Source of the DNA: Bimuria novae-zelandiae CBS 107.79
Lineage: Eukaryota; Ascomycota; Dothideomycetes; Pleosporales; Didymosphaeriaceae
NCBI GenBank assembly: GCA_010015655.1
Contig: ML976671.1
Location: 1 to 50,017, forward strand
DNA: 50,017 bases
Direction of reading: 5' to 3'
Below, piece after piece: positions 45,041 to 50,017 of the stretch. The stretch's first letter is position 1; each line of letters opens with the position of its first letter. The position numbers and the translations under genes were made by a program. Under the pieces are notes generated by a model. The model searched no databases. It was not told the origin of the DNA and saw only the letters and a list, made by a program, of their open reading frames with translations.

Positions 45041-45384
45041 ATGCAAATCCTTTCTACCATCCTTCTCCTCACCGCTACGAGCTCTGCCTTCGTCGTGCAA
45101 AACTGCCGAGGCAACTTTAAGGAAAATCATAAGAACAACCGCTGCCACGAGTACGACGTTGGCACTTCACTCAAATTTCAGTCTGACGCCGGTTGCACTA
45201 TCACCATGTATGCCCCTTTTTTGAATTATTATGCATATTGCACATATAATGCACCTGCTAACATGCTGGCGTCAACAGGTACAGCGAATTCGGCTGCAAG
45301 GGTACTAACTACTCTACAAAGAGCCAGAACAAATGCATTGGACTGCCGGGCCACAAGTCTATCAAGAGCATTATGTGTAGATAG
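45041..45384 (+). CDS. Small secreted cysteine-rich protein, 90 aa (effector-like)
   Basis: Two exons (45041-45207 and 45279-45384) join across a 71-bp intron (GTATGC donor, GCTAAC branch site, CAACAG acceptor). The first 16 residues ('MQILSTILLLTATSSA') form a clear signal peptide with likely cleavage after SSA. The mature chain of about 74 residues has six cysteines (QNC, NRC, AGC, FGC, NKC, IMC), consistent with three disulfides. The 'GCTITMYSEFGCKGTNY' stretch is typical of the beta-rich small secreted protein families of plant-associated Dothideomycetes. No known toxin family is recognised. If the intron is not removed the reading continues to 45418, but without the last three cysteines, so the spliced form is preferred. 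It lies 650 bp from a transposon edge. Function unknown; a role outside the cell is inferred. Confidence 0.8.
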
Positions 45385-46480
45385 AAATTTTTGGAAATTG
45401 GTAATAGACAGGGTGTAGGCGCTGGGGGTGCTGGGGATACATGGGAAGTGTAACATCTGAGGGCTTAGCATTGGGCATCGGGACGCTGGTGTTCAGTCTA
45501 AGGTCCCTCTGTCCAGTCTTTACTGTCTTGTATATCTTCTATACTCAACTTGAATGAAAGGGATCTTAAGATAATCTTAGATAAGTGCTATTGCTGCGAT
45601 GATATTAGGGTTCCAGACCCGGAACTAAGTCTGAACCCCATTTTGTATAATCATTGCTCACTATTGTCTAAACCCAAAACATGGCGCACAAAGGACTGTG
45701 CCACCGGGCGCCAACACAGCCAAGACAATGGGCACGTGACCAATAGTCAACGATCGCGATAGTCAACGAGCGACAGTGGACCATCACATCCATCAGTATA
45801 TAGGAACCCGAGGATGGGCTCTCCATACGGTCTGGCGAATTCAGGTGCCGGTTTAGTGCTCGAGTAGTATGATACTCTCAGTGACAGAGGTAGCATTCGA
45901 ATCTGGAGCTATTCCAAATCTCACTTATAACGATATTCTGTGCGTCTTATTCGTCAACAAACGACTGGTTCACGGTGGCTGATAACCTCAAAAATCGTGC
46001 ATTGTCTGACGGTTTTGACTCGATGGCATGAGCCAGTCCCAAGGTGGTACAAAACGCCGCTAGCTGAGATCACATCTGCTTGCCAGGGTGAGGAGCATAC
46101 TCTTGTTGTGCATGTCATCGGGATATGTCTCAATGCTGACATCTGATTTCGATCTGGTACACGTATCCTTGTGGTTCCCGGGTGCACGCGCAGATCGACT
46201 GCCAATATAAGACTAATATACTACTCATTTGGTAGAATGGGCGGCCAGGGAAAGTGACAAGTCAACGGTTATATTACGGTGGAAACGCTATGACTTCAGC
46301 GGTTGCGCAGTCACAACGACCAGGCGACAGCATCAGCATATATGCGAGGTGCTGGATCCTCGGTGATAAGCTTCTCTGTACCGAATCCAAGAACCGGTCG
46401 GTCAATTCGTTCCGTAACAACGCTGGGTTTATATTATCTTTAAGTTTACACAAACATTAAGTCTACATCTGCATTGGGTT
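45385..46480. other. Intergenic, no confirmed gene
   Basis: Only short ORFs. A TATA-like 'agtatatagg' at about 45796 is not followed by a convincing coding start. Composition is normal until the Gypsy block begins at about 46480. Confidence 0.4.
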
Positions 46481-49400
46481 AACAATAATAAGAGAAGCTA
46501 ATGTAATTCAGAAGAAGCTTACTAAAATAGTTAAGTAACGTTATGAAATTATTTAGTATTATAAAAAGTAAGAATATAATAATTCTTACTATAGCTGCAG
46601 TTATATTCTACCCTATAAGTTAAATATTTTTATAGTTATATAAATTAATAATTTACTCTATAAATAATAATTAAATAATCAAGCAGGCTACCGCATCTAA
46701 CCTAATATTAAAAAAAGCTAAAAACTATAAAAGAACTACGATAGAGACATTGTAATAGCTAATAAAGCCTAAGAACAGAAATTAAGGAAGTGGTAGACGG
46801 GCCACAATAATAGAATATCTAATCAAGAATAAAACTAACGCTTTAACGAAAAAGCATGCTTAGGATATAAAGAACAGTGTCACTTCTAAAGGGATTATTC
46901 AAGTAGTAATAGTTACGTTATAGGCACTAACACCTATACTACTAAAAACTAATAAAGATAAAGTCTTTAATATAGAACTTAAGGTTCTAGAGATACTAGA
47001 GGAAACAGAATAAGGAATAGTACTAAAGTATAAAATCCTTCTTTAACTATTAAAAGGAAAGTGCTAGGTATGCAATAGCTAGATATATATACCCTAAGAA
47101 TACACGTAAAAGATTAAACTTAAAGGACTAAGGACTATAACAATTTATAAGTTTGCTACAAAGTACTACGGAAACGTACTAGTACTAGGCTAGTAGATTA
47201 AAATTTAAGAATAATATAAGAGGGTAGCCTAGTTTCTTTATAATAAGAAAGATTAGTAACTATGTTAAATAAAGAAAGCGTAAGTGGTAATATTACTAAA
47301 AAACCCTCATTATAAGTTTATTAATAACTACAAACTAATAATAAACTGCAATAAATATTTCTTAGATAAATAGGTACGCTGCTATAAGAAATTAGGGTAG
47401 TAAAAGTAATTTAACGATAAATGCCAAATGCACGAGGTATATAAAGAAGCTATAGACTAGTATCCTAAAGGCATAAACTTAGAATTAATAGTAACTATAG
47501 AAAGCTAATAGGTAGAGGTTATAAGCCCTAGTTACCTATAATAAATTAAATAGCTAGATTATAATTGGGATTGCCTAGCCTATCTATATTAAAAAGAGCA
47601 GATAGTAGTACTAGAAATAACATTATTATATAAGGATCTAAAATTTTAAAAGTGTCTAGTTACAGGATATAGACGACATAGAGAATCCTAAAAGGAAGAA
47701 TAGGTTTAGCGAACTAAGAATACTAGAAGCACCTATAAAGCGCTTTACTAAAAGTAATAAAAAAAGACAAAAACTAACACTAGCATAGAAAAAGGTACGC
47801 GAACTTAAAATAAAAAAATAAAAGCTTTTTAGAATAATCCTAAAAAGACTAATAATAAATTAGAAAACTAGGACTCTACTAAATAAAGACCTTACTAGTA
47901 GAGGCGTAACTATAAAGGTAAAAAAGGCAGAAACAGGCATAAATAGCCTATACCTAACTAAAGAAGTTATAATTAGTAGTTACTAAGTAATAGCGCTAAT
48001 AGACCCTAGAGTAACTAAATATCTAATATTTTCTAAAATAGTGGAGAAATACAACCTACTATATAGTAATAAGAAAATACTTACATAGGTAAAAATAGTA
48101 AATAAGACGTTATTCTAAGAATATAGCAAAGGCTAGCTACGCCTTAAAATAACACTATTACCCATTAGTCTAAATAGACTCTAAAGATAATATAGCTTTA
48201 CGATACTAAATCTTAGAAGCTTAAAAGTAATTATTAGTTATAATTAGCTATTATAATATAACCCAATTATTAACTAGTAGAGAAAGATAATACGTCGCTA
48301 AAAACCTATAATAAAGGTTACTAGTATATAATGATAAAAATAAGTAAGCCTAAAGGTTTAGTGTATACCTCTTAGAAAGAGAACTAGTAGGAAATTAATA
48401 ATTATAAAAATATTACCTTATAAGATCGCAGGAATCTACAAGGAGGGCCCCCAGGTAGCAGGAGTTATATAGATAAGGAAGAGTAAGCTCCAGAAGGAGG
48501 GGCAAGAAACTCTATCTATACCTAACAAGTATAAAGATTTTGTAGAGCTATTTCACGAGCAAGACGACGAAACACTCCCAAAACACTAGGAATAGGATTA
48601 TAAGATCTACCTACAGGAAGGTGTAAAGCTATACTTTAAATAACTATACCTATTATTGCGAGACTAATAAGAAGAATTAGTAAAATAGTAAAAAAAAACT
48701 TGAAAAGAAAGTTTATATAACTAAGTAAAATCCTAATAGCTTCCATTATACTATTTATATTAAAAAAAATAGAACACTACAATTATACGTAGACTTTAAA
48801 TAGTTGAATAATAAGATAATAAAGAATTAATATTACTTACTACTAATAATAGAGCGTATAGATCGACTCTAAGGAGCTAAGTAGTTTATAAAATTTAATA
48901 TATAGGATAGGTTCTATTAGATATATATAGCTAAAGGACACGAATAAATAATAGTATTTTAAACACGATATAAACTATTTAAATTCACAGTTATGTCTAT
49001 AGGACTAATAAACGCCCTAGCTACGTTTTAGGTAGTAGTAAACAAGGTATCGCACGAATACCTAGACGTATTCTACATAGTGTATCTAGACAATGTCCTA
49101 ATATATTTAAGAGGTACGCTTAAGAAGTATATACAGTACGCACGAAAAGTACTAGCTAAGATAAAGGGATATAGACTACACCTTTACCTAAATAAGTATA
49201 AATTCTATATAATAAAAATAAAATATCTTAGATTTATAATCTTAAAAAGGGCGTCGAAATAGATTTAAAGCAAGTATTTATAGTATAAAAATAATTATAA
49301 CTTAAGTTAGTAAAGAATATCTAATCCTTTCTAGGATTTACTAATTTCTACTAACAGTTTATTAATCACTATTCTAAGGTAACAACACCCTTAATAAAGA

Positions 49401-49923
49401 TTACCTAAAAAAAGAAGTGGAATTTAAGTAAATGAAAAAAATAGTAAAAAGTTTTTAAAAAGCTTAAAAAGCTTTTTTTAGCATCCCTCCTACGAATACA
49501 TAACCTAGAGAAACCTATAAGGGTTAAAATAAATATATTAGATTATGCACTAGGAGCGATCCTCTTACAGTAGTGCAATAATAGGAAATAGAGACTAGTA
49601 TTCTATTATTTAAGAAAGTTCTTAGGAACAGAACTTATTTACAACGTTTATAATAAAGAACGACTAGAAATAGTAGATATTTTTTAATAATAAGAAGCCT
49701 AGCTTATAGGAGTGTGCTTTAAGATAAAGGTATAAATAAATTATTAAAATCTTACTAGCTTTATGTTAATAAAGAAGTTTAATAAATAATTGATATAATA
49801 AGTAGAGTTCCTAGCAAACTTTAACTTCGCTATATACTATTAACTAGGAATACTTAACGGCGTAGTAAACGCCTTAAGTAGAAGATTAGATCTTATAAAA
49901 GATAAACCTAGCCTATATAACCT
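46480..49923 (+). mobile_element. Ty3/Gypsy retrotransposon, RIP-degraded, lacking a readable integrase
   Basis: The + strand, read through stops, shows the Gypsy order. A Gag-like region comes first. An aspartic-protease-like stretch near 47990-48280 follows ('ALIDPRVTKYLIFSKIVEKY', like 'LIDSGATGNFISPKIVEKL'). Reverse transcriptase runs from about 48580 ('DYKIYLQEGVK' and 'LYVDFK') to the short open stretch 49080-49262 ('MYLDNVLIYLRGTLKKYIQY', the YLDD box with D to N, then 'YLRFIILKR'). RNase H lies around 49530-49890 ('LDYALGAILLQ' and 'LNGVVNALSRRLDLIKDKP'). Integrase does not follow; the sequence switches to a different repeat at 49924. The element is non-functional. Confidence 0.85.
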
Positions 49924-50017
49924 TGTGAGATTTAATGGTATTCTGTCACTTTGAGATGGTGTGATCTTGATAGTTGATGAAGTTTATTGATTGAGTGATG
50001 GAGATTGGCCGTAGGCG
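49924..50017 (-). repeat. Partial LTR-like repeat at window end
   Basis: TGTGAGATTTAATGG... is the inverted counterpart of the 3' end of the repeat at 21638-21903 (shared 'ttctgtcactttgaga'). Unmutated composition beside a heavily mutated Gypsy body suggests a separate, later insertion or a 3' LTR abutting an internally deleted element. It is cut by the window border. Confidence 0.5.

Noticed and set aside
45005..45418. Unspliced 137-codon ORF as the gene product
   Set aside because: It begins at a TTG, and its second half comes from reading through an intron with good donor, branch and acceptor. The spliced form keeps six cysteines and a normal length.
1..50017. tRNA, rRNA or CRISPR arrays
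   Set aside because: No cloverleaf with a GGTTCRA-type loop, no rRNA-like segment and no regularly spaced identical repeats were found by eye; the tandem repeats present are short and contiguous.

Overview
The window looks like a filamentous ascomycete chromosome segment, most likely a Dothideomycete of the Pleosporales type. The genes have short GT-AG introns (about 48-138 bp) with CTGAC/CTAAC-like branch sites. Moderate-GC gene islands alternate abruptly with very AT-rich, stop-riddled blocks in which CA/TG dinucleotides are scarce while TA is abundant. That is the footprint of repeat-induced point mutation (RIP, CpA to TpA) acting on transposons. Everything here rests on reading the sequence; no database search was possible.

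Layout. 1-5.0 kb: a Copia-type LTR fragment, unassigned DNA, and a RIP-degraded block holding a hAT transposase relic. 5.0-13.7 kb: gene island 1, with a decayed secreted alpha/beta-hydrolase, a decayed NCS1 permease, an intact hydantoinase/oxoprolinase-DUF917 fusion transcribed divergently from the permease, and an intact mitochondrial tricarboxylate carrier. 13.7-21.9 kb: repeats, comprising a 2.13-kb TIR element at a TA target, a Copia 3' half with its LTR, a CorA-like gene remnant, two solo LTRs with perfect 5-bp target duplications, and remnants of hAT-like and Fot1-like elements. 21.9-33.5 kb: gene island 2, with a 291-aa hypothetical protein, a SnoaL/NTF2-like protein, a 371-aa hypothetical protein, a SAP-like protein, an EthD-like protein, a frameshifted F-box-like gene and a 538-bp hAT MITE with a perfect 8-bp target duplication. 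33.5-44.7 kb: a solo Copia LTR, a Fot1-like element, then a sulfotransferase-like gene whose first intron has received two TA-targeted DNA transposons, one of which carries a third inside its right terminal repeat. 44.7-46.5 kb: a small secreted cysteine-rich protein gene (effector-like). 46.5-50 kb: a RIP-degraded Ty3/Gypsy element and a partial LTR-like repeat.

Functional reading. The hydantoinase-like enzyme and the dead NCS1 permease share a 449-bp divergent promoter with three GATA-type sites. This suggests a former nitrogen-scavenging unit (uptake plus hydrolysis of a cyclic amide or hydantoin-like compound) that has lost its transporter. The citrate carrier is ordinary housekeeping. 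The rest of the window is mainly a record of transposition, RIP and gene decay, with a candidate effector gene sitting between repeat blocks, the usual setting for such genes in plant-associated Dothideomycetes (an inference). No tRNA, rRNA or CRISPR was recognised.
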